From positions 1,240,001 through 1,304,000 of the forward strand of contig NZ_MASU01000005.1 of NCBI RefSeq assembly GCF_003202235.1: a DNA stretch of 64,000 bases. Reading direction: 5' to 3'. The notes under the pieces are model-generated. The model ran no database searches. It was not told the origin of the DNA and worked only from the letters and a program-made list of their open reading frames with translations. Numbering within the stretch: the stretch's first letter is position 1; every line of letters begins with the position of its first letter. This DNA is from Prauserella flavalba. Lineage in GTDB: Bacteria > Actinomycetota > Actinomycetes > Mycobacteriales > Pseudonocardiaceae. Both the position numbers and the translations under genes were made by a program. Shown here in pieces: positions 1 through 7,778 of the stretch.

Positions 1-90
1 CTCAACTACGCGGGCCCGAACCCCGGCGCGTTCCCCGAGGGGATGCGCCTGCTCGGCGAGGCGCTGGAGCGGGGTAGGAAGGGACCATGA
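1..90 (+). CDS. C-terminal end of a PLP-dependent aminotransferase-like (MocR-type) protein, 5' truncated
   Basis: The window opens inside an open frame that ends with a TGA overlapping the next start (ATGA). The visible tail has the pattern L-N-Y...P...E-G-M-R-L-L-G-E-A-L, which resembles the last helix of fold-type I aminotransferases, including the MocR/GntR fusion class. Only 29 residues are visible, so the family call is an inference from this short tail. The overlap with the Nudix gene suggests the two are translated together. Confidence 0.4.
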   Translation, partial: LNYAGPNPGAFPEGMRLLGEALERGRKGP

Positions 91-485
91 CGACGATCGA
101 CAAGATCGCCTGGCTCCGGATCGAGGACGGCAGGCTCCTCGGTGCGCGGTCGCGCGGCAAGGACGTGTACTACCTCCCCGGCGGCAAACGTGAGCCCGGC
201 GAGACCGACCTGGAGACCCTCACCAGGGAGATCGGCGAGGAACTCACCGTCGGTCTCGATCCCGCGACCGCGGTGCACGCCGGCACCTTCGAGGCACCGG
301 CACACGGCCGCGCCGGCGGAACGGTGGTGCGCATGACCTGTTACACCGCCGACTACCGCGGAACCCTCGCTCCGGCCAGTGAGATCGAGGAGCTGCGCTG
401 GCTGACCTGCGCCGACCGCGACCGCGTGTCTCCCGTGAACCAGCTGATCCTCGACCACCTCCACGAGGCAGGCCACCTCCGCTGA
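87..485 (+). CDS. Nudix hydrolase
   Basis: This 132-aa protein is one Nudix domain, expected to hydrolyse a nucleoside diphosphate linked to another moiety in a Mg2+-dependent reaction in the cytoplasm. The Nudix box runs from about residue 33 to 55 and fits GX5EX7REUXEEXGU: G33, E39, R47-E48 and E51-E52 are all present, and the usual glycine after EE is replaced by Thr54. The ATG at 87 overlaps the stop of the upstream gene, so translation is probably coupled. Substrate cannot be told from sequence. Small actinobacterial Nudix proteins of this length are common and mostly uncharacterised. Confidence 0.9.
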   Translation: MTTIDKIAWLRIEDGRLLGARSRGKDVYYLPGGKREPGETDLETLTREIGEELTVGLDPATAVHAGTFEAPAHGRAGGTVVRMTCYTADYRGTLAPASEIEELRWLTCADRDRVSPVNQLILDHLHEAGHLR

Positions 486-495
486 GGCGACGATG

Positions 496-1125
496 TCACC
501 CGTTCGGGGGCTCGGTCATCCCGGCCAGGGTCAGGTACATGTCGGCGACCTCGTCGCCCAGCGACGGCAGCTCGTCCGGCTCGGCGGCGGCCAGCTCGGC
601 GAAGCGGGCGACCAGCCCGGTCACCGCGGCCGAGATCATCACCGGGGGGACCACCGGCCGGGCCCTGCCCTGCACGGCGAGCCGCTCCAGGAACCGGGTG
701 TTGCGGCGCTCGACGCGGGCGAAGACCTCCTCCCTGACCTTGCGGAACTCGCCGTCGCTCAGCGCCTGGTGCGCCAGCACGGTGAGCAGCCCCTGGTGGC
801 GCACGTACGCGGCGAGGTAGTCGGCGACGATCTGCCGGACCATGTCCGAGGGCGACTCGGCGTCCGGCTTCTCCTGCAGGCTCAGGAATTCCCGGCGCAC
901 CCGGTCGGCCAGCGCCCGGAACACCTCGTCCTTCGAGCTGAAGTACGCGTACACGGTCGGCCGCGTGACTCCGGCCGCCTTGGCGAGCTCAGCCATCGTC
1001 GTGCCCGCGTAGCCGAGCGTGCGGAACACCTCCTCGGCGGCGTCGAGCAACAGCTCCCGCTTGTCGCCGGCGGCGACAGCTCTTCCGCCCAGCCCTGCAT
1101 TTGACACCTTTGTAAAGTAGCGCAT
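496..1125 (-). CDS. TetR/AcrR family transcriptional regulator
   Basis: The product is 209 aa if translated from the ATG at 1125. The N-terminal helix-turn-helix reads T-M-A-E-L-A-K-A-A-G-V-T-R-P-T-V-Y-A-Y-F, typical of TetR proteins, followed by an all-helical ligand domain. It faces the acyl-CoA ligase/carboxylase operon divergently and is its likely repressor. Start choice is uncertain: neither ATG 1125 nor the in-frame GTG at 1107 has a good ribosome site. One of the two putative operators (1101-1117) overlaps the first codons if 1125 is used. The ligand is probably an acyl-CoA, inferred from the neighbouring genes. Confidence 0.85.
   Translation of the reverse strand: MRYFTKVSNAGLGGRAVAAGDKRELLLDAAEEVFRTLGYAGTTMAELAKAAGVTRPTVYAYFSSKDEVFRALADRVRREFLSLQEKPDAESPSDMVRQIVADYLAAYVRHQGLLTVLAHQALSDGEFRKVREEVFARVERRNTRFLERLAVQGRARPVVPPVMISAAVTGLVARFAELAAAEPDELPSLGDEVADMYLTLAGMTEPPNG
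1101..1117. promoter_or_regulatory. TetR operator copy 1 (proposed)
   Basis: The sequence TTGACACcttTGTAAAG has arms TTGACA and TGTAAA that match as inverted repeats at five of six positions. The same motif recurs at 1144-1160 with a different centre. Both copies lie between the divergent TetR and acyl-CoA ligase genes, 43 bp apart, or about four helical turns. Confidence 0.65.
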
Positions 1126-1143
1126 TCTGCAGTAGGGTTCTGC

Positions 1144-1160
1144 TTGACACGCGTGTAAAG
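1144..1160. promoter_or_regulatory. TetR operator copy 2 (proposed)
   Basis: TTGACACgcgTGTAAAG has the same outer 14 bases as the copy at 1101-1117. TTGACA could also serve as a -35 element for the rightward operon, in which case repressor binding would block the promoter. Confidence 0.65.
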
Positions 1161-1182
1161 CACGGGCTGAATGCGAGGTTCG

Positions 1183-2784
1183 ATGACGAACTTGCCGGAG
1201 GTGCCTGCGCGGACCCTGCGGGCCGCCTACGACCGCGCGCTCACCGAGTCGCCCGACACCGTCGCCCAGCTGGGACGGGACGGGCGGTACACCTTCGCGG
1301 AGAGCCACGACCGTTCCCTGCGGATCGTCGCGGGGCTCGCCGGGCTCGGCACCGCCCGCCAGGAGCCGGTCGCGCTGCTGCTCGACAACTCCCTCGACGG
1401 CGTGCACGCGTGGTCGGGCACGGGGCTCGGCGGGATGGTCGAGGTACCTGTCAACACCGCCTACAAGGGCGCCTTTCTCACCCACATCCTCAACGACTCG
1501 GGCGCGCGGACGCTGATCTGCGAGGACGCCTACGTCGAGCGGATCGCCCGCGTGGCCGGGGACCTCGGTTCGCTGCGCACCCTCGTCGTGCACGGTGAGG
1601 TCGCCGCGGCGGACGGCCTGCGCGACCGGTTCCGGGTCGTCGAGTTCGGCGAGCTGACCACGCCCGAACCGGCGGCTCCGCTGAGCCTGGACCCGGCCGA
1701 GCTGATGGCCTACATGTACACCTCGGGCACCACCGGACTGTCCAAAGGCGTCCTGATCTCCCACGCGCACGCCTACACCTACGCGTCCAGGGAGGACCAG
1801 GCCCGCCCGGTCGCGGGCGACCGCATTCTCGTCACGCTCCCGCTGTTCCATCTCGCGGGGCAGTGGTACGGCGTGTACCAGGCGCTGATCCACCGCGCCC
1901 TGTGCGTGCTCGAACCGTCGTTCTCGGTGAGCCGGTTCTGGCCGACGGTGCGCGAGCACGGCATCACGGTGACGGTGATGCTCGGGGCGATGGCGGAGCT
2001 GCTGCAGCAGGCCGAGCCCACCCCGGAGGACGCCGACAACCCGCTGGAGCTGGCGATCATGGCTCCGCTGGCGAGCGACGTGGACGGGTTCCGGAACCGG
2101 TTCGGCCTCGACCTCGCCGCGGTGTACGGGATGAGCGAGATCGGCGCCGTCCTCAATGGACCGCCGGAGACCGTCGTCGGCGGCGAGTGCGGCTTTCCGC
2201 GCGACGGCTACGAGCTGAAGCTCGTGGACGAGGCCGGGCAGGAGGTTGCCCCGGGCACCATCGGCGAGCTGTGGGTGCGGCCGGAGGATCCGCTGCTGGT
2301 CATGCGCGGCTACCACAACCTGCCGGACAAGACCGCGGAGACGCTGGTGGACGGCTGGGTCCACACCGGCGACGCGTTCCGCACCGACGCCGACGGCCGC
2401 TTCTACTTCTCCGACCGGATGAAGGACGCGCTGCGCAGGCGCGGCGAGAACATCTCGAGCTTCGAGGTCGAGCGGGTGATCAACGAGCATCCGGACGTCT
2501 ACGAGAGCGCGGTGGTCGCCGTCGCCTCCGAGCTGACCGAGGACGAGATCAAGGCGGTGGTCGTCCCCCGGGAAGGCCGCGTGCTCGATCCCGTTGAGCT
2601 CACCCGGTTCCTCATCGACCGGCTGCCGTACTTCATGGTGCCCAGGTATCTGGAGTTCGCAGGCGAGCTGCCGAAGACGCCCACGCAGAAGGTCCACAAG
2701 CACGTCCTGCGCGACAGCGGTGTCGGCGCTGACGTGTGGGACCGCGAGGCCGAGGGGATCGTCCTGCGCCGGAGCGGCCGATGA
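1183..2784 (+). CDS. AMP-dependent acyl-CoA synthetase/ligase
   Basis: This 533-aa member of the ANL superfamily activates a carboxylic acid as acyl-AMP and then transfers it to CoA. The phosphate loop Y-T-S-G-T-T-G-L-S-K starts near residue 179. The Y-G-M-S-E motif follows, the ribose-binding Asp is in H-T-G-D-A near 397, and the adenylation Lys is near 503 (P-K-T-P-T-Q-K). It most resembles the carnitine/crotonobetaine-CoA ligase and FadD groups; the substrate is unknown. The ATG at 1183 is preferred over 1171 because a GCGAGG sequence lies just upstream. Its stop overlaps the carboxylase start (ATGA), so the ligase probably supplies the acyl-CoA that the next enzyme carboxylates. Confidence 0.88.
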   Translation: MTNLPEVPARTLRAAYDRALTESPDTVAQLGRDGRYTFAESHDRSLRIVAGLAGLGTARQEPVALLLDNSLDGVHAWSGTGLGGMVEVPVNTAYKGAFLTHILNDSGARTLICEDAYVERIARVAGDLGSLRTLVVHGEVAAADGLRDRFRVVEFGELTTPEPAAPLSLDPAELMAYMYTSGTTGLSKGVLISHAHAYTYASREDQARPVAGDRILVTLPLFHLAGQWYGVYQALIHRALCVLEPSFSVSRFWPTVREHGITVTVMLGAMAELLQQAEPTPEDADNPLELAIMAPLASDVDGFRNRFGLDLAAVYGMSEIGAVLNGPPETVVGGECGFPRDGYELKLVDEAGQEVAPGTIGELWVRPEDPLLVMRGYHNLPDKTAETLVDGWVHTGDAFRTDADGRFYFSDRMKDALRRRGENISSFEVERVINEHPDVYESAVVAVASELTEDEIKAVVVPREGRVLDPVELTRFLIDRLPYFMVPRYLEFAGELPKTPTQKVHKHVLRDSGVGADVWDREAEGIVLRRSGR

Positions 2785-5700
2785 CGGCCAAGCTGCTGGT
2801 GGCCAACCGCGGTGAGATCGCCGTCCGGATCATGGGCACGGCCGCCGCGCTCGGGATCAGGACCGTGGCCGTGCATCCCGAGGACGACGCCGCGTGCGCC
2901 CACCGCGTGCGTGCCGACGAGGCGGTGCCGCTTCCGGGCACCGGGGCGGCGGCCTACCTCGACGTCGAGCAGATCGTCGCCGCCGCAGTGCGCACCGGAT
3001 GCGACATCCTCCATCCCGGCTACGGGTTCCTCTCCGAGAACCCGGCGCTCGCCCGCGCGTGCGCCGAGCACGGGATCGTGTTCGCGGGCCCGTCGCCGGA
3101 CTCGCTCGCGCTGTTCGGCGACAAAAGCGCGGCACGCCGCCGCGCGCGGGAGCTGGACATCCCCGTGCTGACGGCCACCGAGGGCCCCACGGACTCCGCG
3201 CGGGCGCACGCTTTCCTCGCCGAGCTGGGTTCCGGTGGAGCCGTCATGGTCAAGGCCGTCGCCGGTGGCGGCGGGCGCGGCATGCACCCGGTGACGCGGC
3301 GCGAGGATCTCGACGACACCCTGCGGCGCTGTGCTTCGGAGGCGCGCGCCGCCTTCGGCAACGACGCCGTGTACGTCGAGCGGCTCCTCCCCCGGGCCCG
3401 GCACATCGAGGTGCAGGTGCTCGGCGACGGCCGGGACACCGTGGTGCTGGGCGACCGGGACTGCTCGGCGCAGCGGCGGCGGCAGAAGCTCGTCGAGATC
3501 GCGCCCGCTCCCGCCCTGTCCGGGGCCGTGAGGGAACGCCTCCACGCCGCGGCCCTGCGGCTGGTCACCGACTACGCGGGGCTGGCCACCGTGGAGTTCC
3601 TGGTCGCGGGCGAGGAGATCGCGTTCCTGGAGGTCAACCCCCGCATCCAGGTGGAGCACACGGTCACCGAGGAGACCACCGGCCTCGACCTGGTCGAGCT
3701 CGGGCTGCGGATCGCGGGTGGCGCAGGGCTCGCCGAGCTGGGTCTCACGGCACCGCCCGCCCCTCGTGGCACGGCCGTGCAGGTGCGCGTCAACACCGAG
3801 ACCGTCGGCACGGACGGAACCGTGACATCCGGCAGCGGCACGCTCACCCGGTTCCAGCCGCCCGCCGGGCGCGGCATCCGGGTCGACACGCACGGCTACA
3901 CCGGCTACGCGATCGGCCCGCGCTACGACTCGCTACTGGCCAAGGTGATCGCCACGGGACCCGATCCGGCGGGCGCGGCGGCGCTGGCCCGCCGGGCGCT
4001 CGCCCAGTTCGACCTCGCCGGGGTGCCGGTCAACGTGGGGCTGCTGCAGGCCGTGCTCGTCCGCCCGGAGCTGACCGACGGCACGCTGCACACCACGTTC
4101 GTCGACGATCACCTCGGCGTGCTCGCGGCGGCACCGAGGGCGTCGGCGCTGCCTGCCGCCTCCGGGGAACCAGCCGAGCAGGTGTCCACTGTGGATACTC
4201 CGGAAGGGACGGACGCGGTCGTCAGCCCGCAGCAGGGCGTGGTGGTGGCCGTGCCCGCCGAGGAGGGCCGCACGGTCGCGGCCGGAGCCGAGCTCGTGGT
4301 GCTCGAGGCGATGAAGATGGAGCACGTGATCAGGGCGGGGCGGCCCGGCCGGGTCCACACGGTCGCCGTGAAGGTCGGCGACACGGTCGGCGCCGGGTCC
4401 CCGCTGGCCTTCCTCGCCGAGGCCGGTGCCGCGGACGCGGCGGACGCCAGGGACGAGACCGTGGACCTCGACCGGATCCGGCCCGACCTCGCCGAGGTCG
4501 TGGAACGGCACCGGGCGGGTCTGGACGAGGGCAGGCCCGAGGCGACCGGACGGAGGAAGGCGTCGGGCAGGCGCACCGCGCGGGAGAACATCGCGGACCT
4601 GCTCGACCCCGACAGCTTCGTCGAGTACGGGGCGCTGACCATCGCCGCGCAGCGTCGCAGGCGCAGCCTGGATGATCTGCTCGCCCGCACGCCCGCCGAC
4701 GGGCTCATCACCGGCACCGGCACGGTCGGGGGGCTGCCCGTCGCGGTGATGTCCTACGACTACACCGTTCTGGCCGGCACCCAGGGCGTGCACAACCACA
4801 ACAAGACCGACCGGCTGTTCCGGCTCGCGGCCAGGGAGAACCTGCCCGTGGTGGTCTTCGCCGAAGGCGGCGGCGGCCGGCCGGGCGACACCGACACCTC
4901 GGCGGTCGCCCAGCTCGACGTGCCCACGTTCCGCCTGTTCGCCCAGCTGCGCGGCCGGGTCCCCACCGTCGCCGTGGTCGCCGGCTACTGCTTCGCGGGC
5001 AACGCCGCGCTCGCCGGAAGCTGCGACACGATCATCGCCACGGAGGGCAGCAGCCTGGGCATGGGCGGCCCGGCGATGATCGAGGGCGGCGGCCTCGGCG
5101 TGGTCGCGCCGATGGACGTCGGGCCGATGGACGTCCAGTGGGCCAACGGCGTGGTCGACCGGCTGGTCGCCGACGACGCCGCAGCCGTGGCCGAGGCCCG
5201 CCGTTACCTGTCCTACTTCGGCGGCGGGCGCACCGAGGGCGAGCACGGCGACCAGCGGCTCCTGCGGCACCTGGTCCCGGAGAACCGGCTCCGCACCTAC
5301 CCGGTCCGGCCCGTGCTCGACGCCCTGTTCGACACCGGCAGCGTGCTGGAGCTGCGCGGCGGGTTCGGCGCCGGGATCGTCACGGCGCTGGCCCGACTCG
5401 ACGGTCACCCCGTTGGCGTGCTCGCGAACAACCCCGAGCACCTCGGCGGCGCCATCGACGGCGACGCCGCCGACAAGGCCACCGCGTTCCTGGAGCTGTG
5501 CGAGGCCCACCGCCTGCCGGTGGTGTCCCTGTGCGACACCCCGGGGTTCATGGTCGGGCCGGAGGCGGAGCGCACGGCCACGGTGCGCCGGTTCAGCGCG
5601 ATGTTCGTCGCCGGTGCCCGCCTCACGGTTCCACTGTGCACGGTGGTGCTGCGCAAGGGGTACGGCCTCGGCGCGATGGCGATGGCGGGCGGCGACCTGC

Positions 5701-5966
5701 ACGCACCCGTCGTCACGCTGTCCTGGCCCACCGGCGAGTTCGGCGGCATGGGCCTCGAGGGCGCGGTGCGGCTCGGTTTCCGCGCCGAGCTGGAGGCCAT
5801 CGCGGACCCGGAGGCCCGGCAGGCCCGCTACGACGAGCTGCTGGCCGACCTGTACGAACGCGGGAAGGCACTCAGCGTGGCGACGGTGTTCGAGATCGAC
5901 GACGTGATCGACCCCGCCGACACCCGCGAGCTGCTGTCCCGCGCCTTCCGCAACAGCAGGCGGTGA
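2781..5966 (+). CDS. Single-chain acyl-CoA carboxylase (BC-BCCP-CT fusion)
   Basis: One 1061-aa chain carries every biotin carboxylase activity. Biotin carboxylase comes first, with the ATP-grasp glycine loop near 162-168 and E-V-N-P-R-I-Q-V-E-H near 284-293. The biotin domain follows, with E-A-M-K-M-E-H and the biotinylated lysine at about residue 512. The carboxyltransferase occupies roughly residue 570 to the end. Size and order match the long-chain acyl-CoA carboxylase (LCC) type described in mycobacteria, rather than the usual two-subunit AccA/AccD enzymes. It would carboxylate the acyl-CoA made by the coupled upstream ligase. The ATG at 2781 overlaps the ligase stop; a longer in-frame upstream start is unlikely. 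Confidence 0.9.
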   Translation: MTAKLLVANRGEIAVRIMGTAAALGIRTVAVHPEDDAACAHRVRADEAVPLPGTGAAAYLDVEQIVAAAVRTGCDILHPGYGFLSENPALARACAEHGIVFAGPSPDSLALFGDKSAARRRARELDIPVLTATEGPTDSARAHAFLAELGSGGAVMVKAVAGGGGRGMHPVTRREDLDDTLRRCASEARAAFGNDAVYVERLLPRARHIEVQVLGDGRDTVVLGDRDCSAQRRRQKLVEIAPAPALSGAVRERLHAAALRLVTDYAGLATVEFLVAGEEIAFLEVNPRIQVEHTVTEETTGLDLVELGLRIAGGAGLAELGLTAPPAPRGTAVQVRVNTETVGTDGTVTSGSGTLTRFQPPAGRGIRVDTHGYTGYAIGPRYDSLLAKVIATGPDPAGAAALARRALAQFDLAGVPVNVGLLQAVLVRPELTDGTLHTTFVDDHLGVLAAAPRASALPAASGEPAEQVSTVDTPEGTDAVVSPQQGVVVAVPAEEGRTVAAGAELVVLEAMKMEHVIRAGRPGRVHTVAVKVGDTVGAGSPLAFLAEAGAADAADARDETVDLDRIRPDLAEVVERHRAGLDEGRPEATGRRKASGRRTARENIADLLDPDSFVEYGALTIAAQRRRRSLDDLLARTPADGLITGTGTVGGLPVAVMSYDYTVLAGTQGVHNHNKTDRLFRLAARENLPVVVFAEGGGGRPGDTDTSAVAQLDVPTFRLFAQLRGRVPTVAVVAGYCFAGNAALAGSCDTIIATEGSSLGMGGPAMIEGGGLGVVAPMDVGPMDVQWANGVVDRLVADDAAAVAEARRYLSYFGGGRTEGEHGDQRLLRHLVPENRLRTYPVRPVLDALFDTGSVLELRGGFGAGIVTALARLDGHPVGVLANNPEHLGGAIDGDAADKATAFLELCEAHRLPVVSLCDTPGFMVGPEAERTATVRRFSAMFVAGARLTVPLCTVVLRKGYGLGAMAMAGGDLHAPVVTLSWPTGEFGGMGLEGAVRLGFRAELEAIADPEARQARYDELLADLYERGKALSVATVFEIDDVIDPADTRELLSRAFRNSRR
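4185..4195. repeat. TCCACTGTGGA palindrome
   Basis: This 11-bp near-perfect palindrome lies inside the carboxylase gene. The same word or its A-centred form recurs at 46855-46865 and 62802-62812. Variants occur at 10818-10828 (TCCATTGTGGA), 39715-39725 and 41191-41201 (each with one end mismatch). It behaves like an iterated genomic palindrome, not an operator for any one gene. Confidence 0.55.
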
Positions 5967-5992
5967 CGCGGGCCGAGGTCGTCTGTTACCCT
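5962..5992 (+). promoter_or_regulatory. Promoter of the leader peptide (leaderless)
   Basis: A TACCCT -10 box at 5987-5992 ends 7 nt before the ATG at 6000, the spacing seen for leaderless actinobacterial transcripts. A weak GGTGAC at 5962-5967 could act as -35 with a 19-bp spacer. Confidence 0.55.
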
Positions 5993-5999
5993 GCCCGTC

Positions 6000-6053
6000 A
6001 TGCAGCTGCCTCTGACGTCGAAGCGAGACGTAGTAGTGAGGCGCGCCGGCTGA
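6000..6053 (+). CDS. Putative 17-aa valine leader peptide (attenuator)
   Basis: A short open frame, M-Q-L-P-L-T-S-K-R-D-V-V-V-R-R-A-G, lies between the carboxylase and a small ACT-domain gene. It has three consecutive valine codons (GTA GTA GTG, 6030-6038). GTA is rare in such GC-rich DNA, which suits a ribosome-stalling control codon. Its last codons form the left arm of a perfect 10-bp hairpin (6041-6072). The ATG sits 7 nt behind a -10 box, so translation would begin at the transcript's first base. Valine-sensing attenuation of the downstream gene is inferred. Branched-chain leader peptides ahead of ilv genes are known in Actinobacteria. Confidence 0.6.
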   Translation: MQLPLTSKRDVVVRRAG

Positions 6054-6072
6054 ACCCAGGTCGCCGGCGCGC
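6041..6072 (+). promoter_or_regulatory. Leader hairpin downstream of the Val codons
   Basis: GCGCGCCGGC at 6041-6050 pairs perfectly with GCCGGCGCGC at 6063-6072 across a 12-nt loop. The left arm overlaps the final codons and stop of the leader peptide, so ribosome position would decide whether it folds. No U-tract follows, so termination may not be intrinsic. Confidence 0.6.
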
Positions 6073-6154
6073 GGCGCTGCCGACCGCGGACGAGCGGCAC
6101 TTCCTTCTCGGGGCCTGGCCCGGATCCTGTCAGTCCTCGAACTGGAGATCCACC

Positions 6155-6439
6155 ATGTCTCTCGCCATCGGCCCGGCCACCCATCGCATCCCCTCGGCCC
6201 GCGCGGCGTTCCCGATGCGCCGCCGCATCGCCACCTACTTCACCGGCGGTGTCGAAGGGCTGCTCACGCTGTCCTCGGCCCTGCACCGGGGCGGCTACCA
6301 GGTGCACGACCTGGCCGTGGACATCCGCGACGGCGTCGCCGAGAGCAGCGTCGTCGGCACGATCATGACCACGGACGTCGAGCAGCTGCTGGACAGCCTC
6401 CGCGAACTGCCCACCGTGGTCTCGGCCGAGCTGCTGTAA
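6155..6439 (+). CDS. Orphan ACT-domain protein resembling the acetolactate synthase small subunit
   Basis: This is a 94-aa protein. From about residue 21 it reads as one ACT fold: a first strand (R-I-A-T-Y-F), a helix (G-L-L-T-L-S-S-A-L), the strand Y-Q-V-H-D-L-A-V-D, and an end pattern V-E-Q-L-L-D-S-L-R-E-L. This resembles the ACT domain of IlvN/IlvM, the valine-binding small subunit of acetolactate synthase. No catalytic IlvB lies nearby. GGAG at 6143-6146 serves the ATG at 6155; a second ATG at 6212 would give only the ACT core. The valine-rich leader upstream suggests branched-chain amino-acid control. Its partner enzyme is unknown. Confidence 0.7.
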   Translation: MSLAIGPATHRIPSARAAFPMRRRIATYFTGGVEGLLTLSSALHRGGYQVHDLAVDIRDGVAESSVVGTIMTTDVEQLLDSLRELPTVVSAELL

Positions 6440-6445
6440 GCACGA

Positions 6446-6475
6446 GCGGGGAGCCGGTCGCACCCGGCTCCCCGC
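6446..6475. terminator. Bidirectional terminator hairpin
   Basis: GCGGGGAGCCGG (6446-6457) pairs perfectly with CCGGCTCCCCGC (6464-6475) around a 6-nt loop. It lies between two convergent genes and can serve both strands. There is no strong U-tract, as is common for actinobacterial terminators. Confidence 0.8.
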
Positions 6476-6483
6476 CTCGTCAC

Positions 6484-7758
6484 CTAGCCGACCGGCACCT
6501 CCGCCGGGGTCCGGCCACGCTCCCGCACGAGGACGAGCACGGCGAGAGCGCCGCCGAGCGTCAGCACCCCCGCGAAGACGAACGCCGACGTGTAGCTGCC
6601 GGTGGCCTGCACCACGGCGCCGGTGACGATCGGCGCGAGGATCCCCGCCAGCGTGGAGCACATCTGGATCACGCCGGCCAGCCGCCCGGTGTAGCGGGAC
6701 GGAACCAGCGCCACGACGAGCGCCTGGTACTGGTAGCTGGCGAGCAGGAAGAACGTCGCCACGCACACCAGCACCATGCCCAGCGTCGGCGAACTCACCA
6801 GCGGCGACGGACCGAAGCACACCGCCACCGCCACCAGACAGCCCACGATCATCCACTTGCGCGGCGTGACGAAGCTGCCGGTCCGCCGGATCAGCCGGTC
6901 GGCCACCAGGCCGCCGACCACGAGCCCCGCCGTCGCCGCGACCCACGGGATCGTCCCGATACCGCCGAGGTCGCCCTTGTCCACGCCGCGCGCGTCCACC
7001 AGGTACTGGGGATACCAGGTCATGAACATGAACAGCACCCAGGAGTAGGCGAAGAACGCGATCGCCAGCGCCACGATCCGCCGGTCCCGTAGCAGCTCCC
7101 AGAAGCCCGCGGTCCGTGGCGCGGCCGACTGCTCGGCCGCGGACTCGTGGTCCGCCGTGATGAACGCGCGCTCCGCGTCGTCGACCTTCGGGTGGTCGGC
7201 GGGCCGGTCCCTCGCCACGAACCACCACACCGCACACCAGACCACGCCGAACGAGGCGAGCAGGACGAACGTGGGACGCCAGCCGATCGACGTGCAGGCC
7301 CAGATGATCAGCGGCGTCGCGATGATCGGGCCGATCGTCGTGCCCGCCTGCGCGAGGTTGAGCATCGTCGAGGTCTGCCTGCGGGGGAACCAGTTGGCGG
7401 TCAACTTGGTGCTGATCGGCGCCTGCGGTCCCTCCCCCGCTCCGAACAACAGCCGCGCGATGATGAACGACACCGCGTTCCAGGCACTCGCGGTGAGCGG
7501 AATGGTCAGCGACCAGACGAGCATGCACACGGTGTACGCACGCCGAACGCCGATCCGGTCCACCATCAGCCCGCCCACGAGCGCGAAGGGCGAGTACGTC
7601 CAGAAGAACGCGCTCAGGATCACGCCCCACACGGCGGGCGAGAAGTCGAACTCGGCGAGGATGAAGGGCGCGGCCACCGACAGCGCCACCCGGTCCCCGT
7701 AGTTGATCAGGCAGGCCAGGAAGTTCATCGCGAACACCCGGTAGCGGATCTTGGTCAT
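6484..7758 (-). CDS. MFS transporter, ACS-type (organic anion:H+ symporter)
   Basis: This 424-aa protein has twelve predicted membrane segments. N-terminal features I-N-Y-G-D-R and V-D-R-I-G-V-R-R fit the anion:cation symporter branch of the MFS, which imports sugar acids, phthalate, 4-hydroxyphenylacetate and similar carboxylates. It is last in a leftward run after the E1 alpha and beta genes, 20 bp behind E1 beta, and should share their LacI-controlled promoter. It most likely imports the substrate degraded by this island. Specificity cannot be assigned. Confidence 0.85.
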   Translation of the reverse strand: MTKIRYRVFAMNFLACLINYGDRVALSVAAPFILAEFDFSPAVWGVILSAFFWTYSPFALVGGLMVDRIGVRRAYTVCMLVWSLTIPLTASAWNAVSFIIARLLFGAGEGPQAPISTKLTANWFPRRQTSTMLNLAQAGTTIGPIIATPLIIWACTSIGWRPTFVLLASFGVVWCAVWWFVARDRPADHPKVDDAERAFITADHESAAEQSAAPRTAGFWELLRDRRIVALAIAFFAYSWVLFMFMTWYPQYLVDARGVDKGDLGGIGTIPWVAATAGLVVGGLVADRLIRRTGSFVTPRKWMIVGCLVAVAVCFGPSPLVSSPTLGMVLVCVATFFLLASYQYQALVVALVPSRYTGRLAGVIQMCSTLAGILAPIVTGAVVQATGSYTSAFVFAGVLTLGGALAVLVLVRERGRTPAEVPVG

Positions 7759-7778
7759 CGTTGACTCTCCGTCGGTCC

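Noticed and set aside
496-2703. A very long minus-strand open frame across the acyl-CoA ligase region
   Set aside because: It is the high-GC antisense shadow of the ligase gene. Only its 3' part, the TetR protein, has family motifs, and the rest is Arg/Gly/His-rich with no recognisable domain.
3933-5702. A 589-codon minus-strand frame inside the acyl-CoA carboxylase
   Set aside because: It lies wholly opposite a well-supported carboxylase, has no domain and has shadow-like composition.
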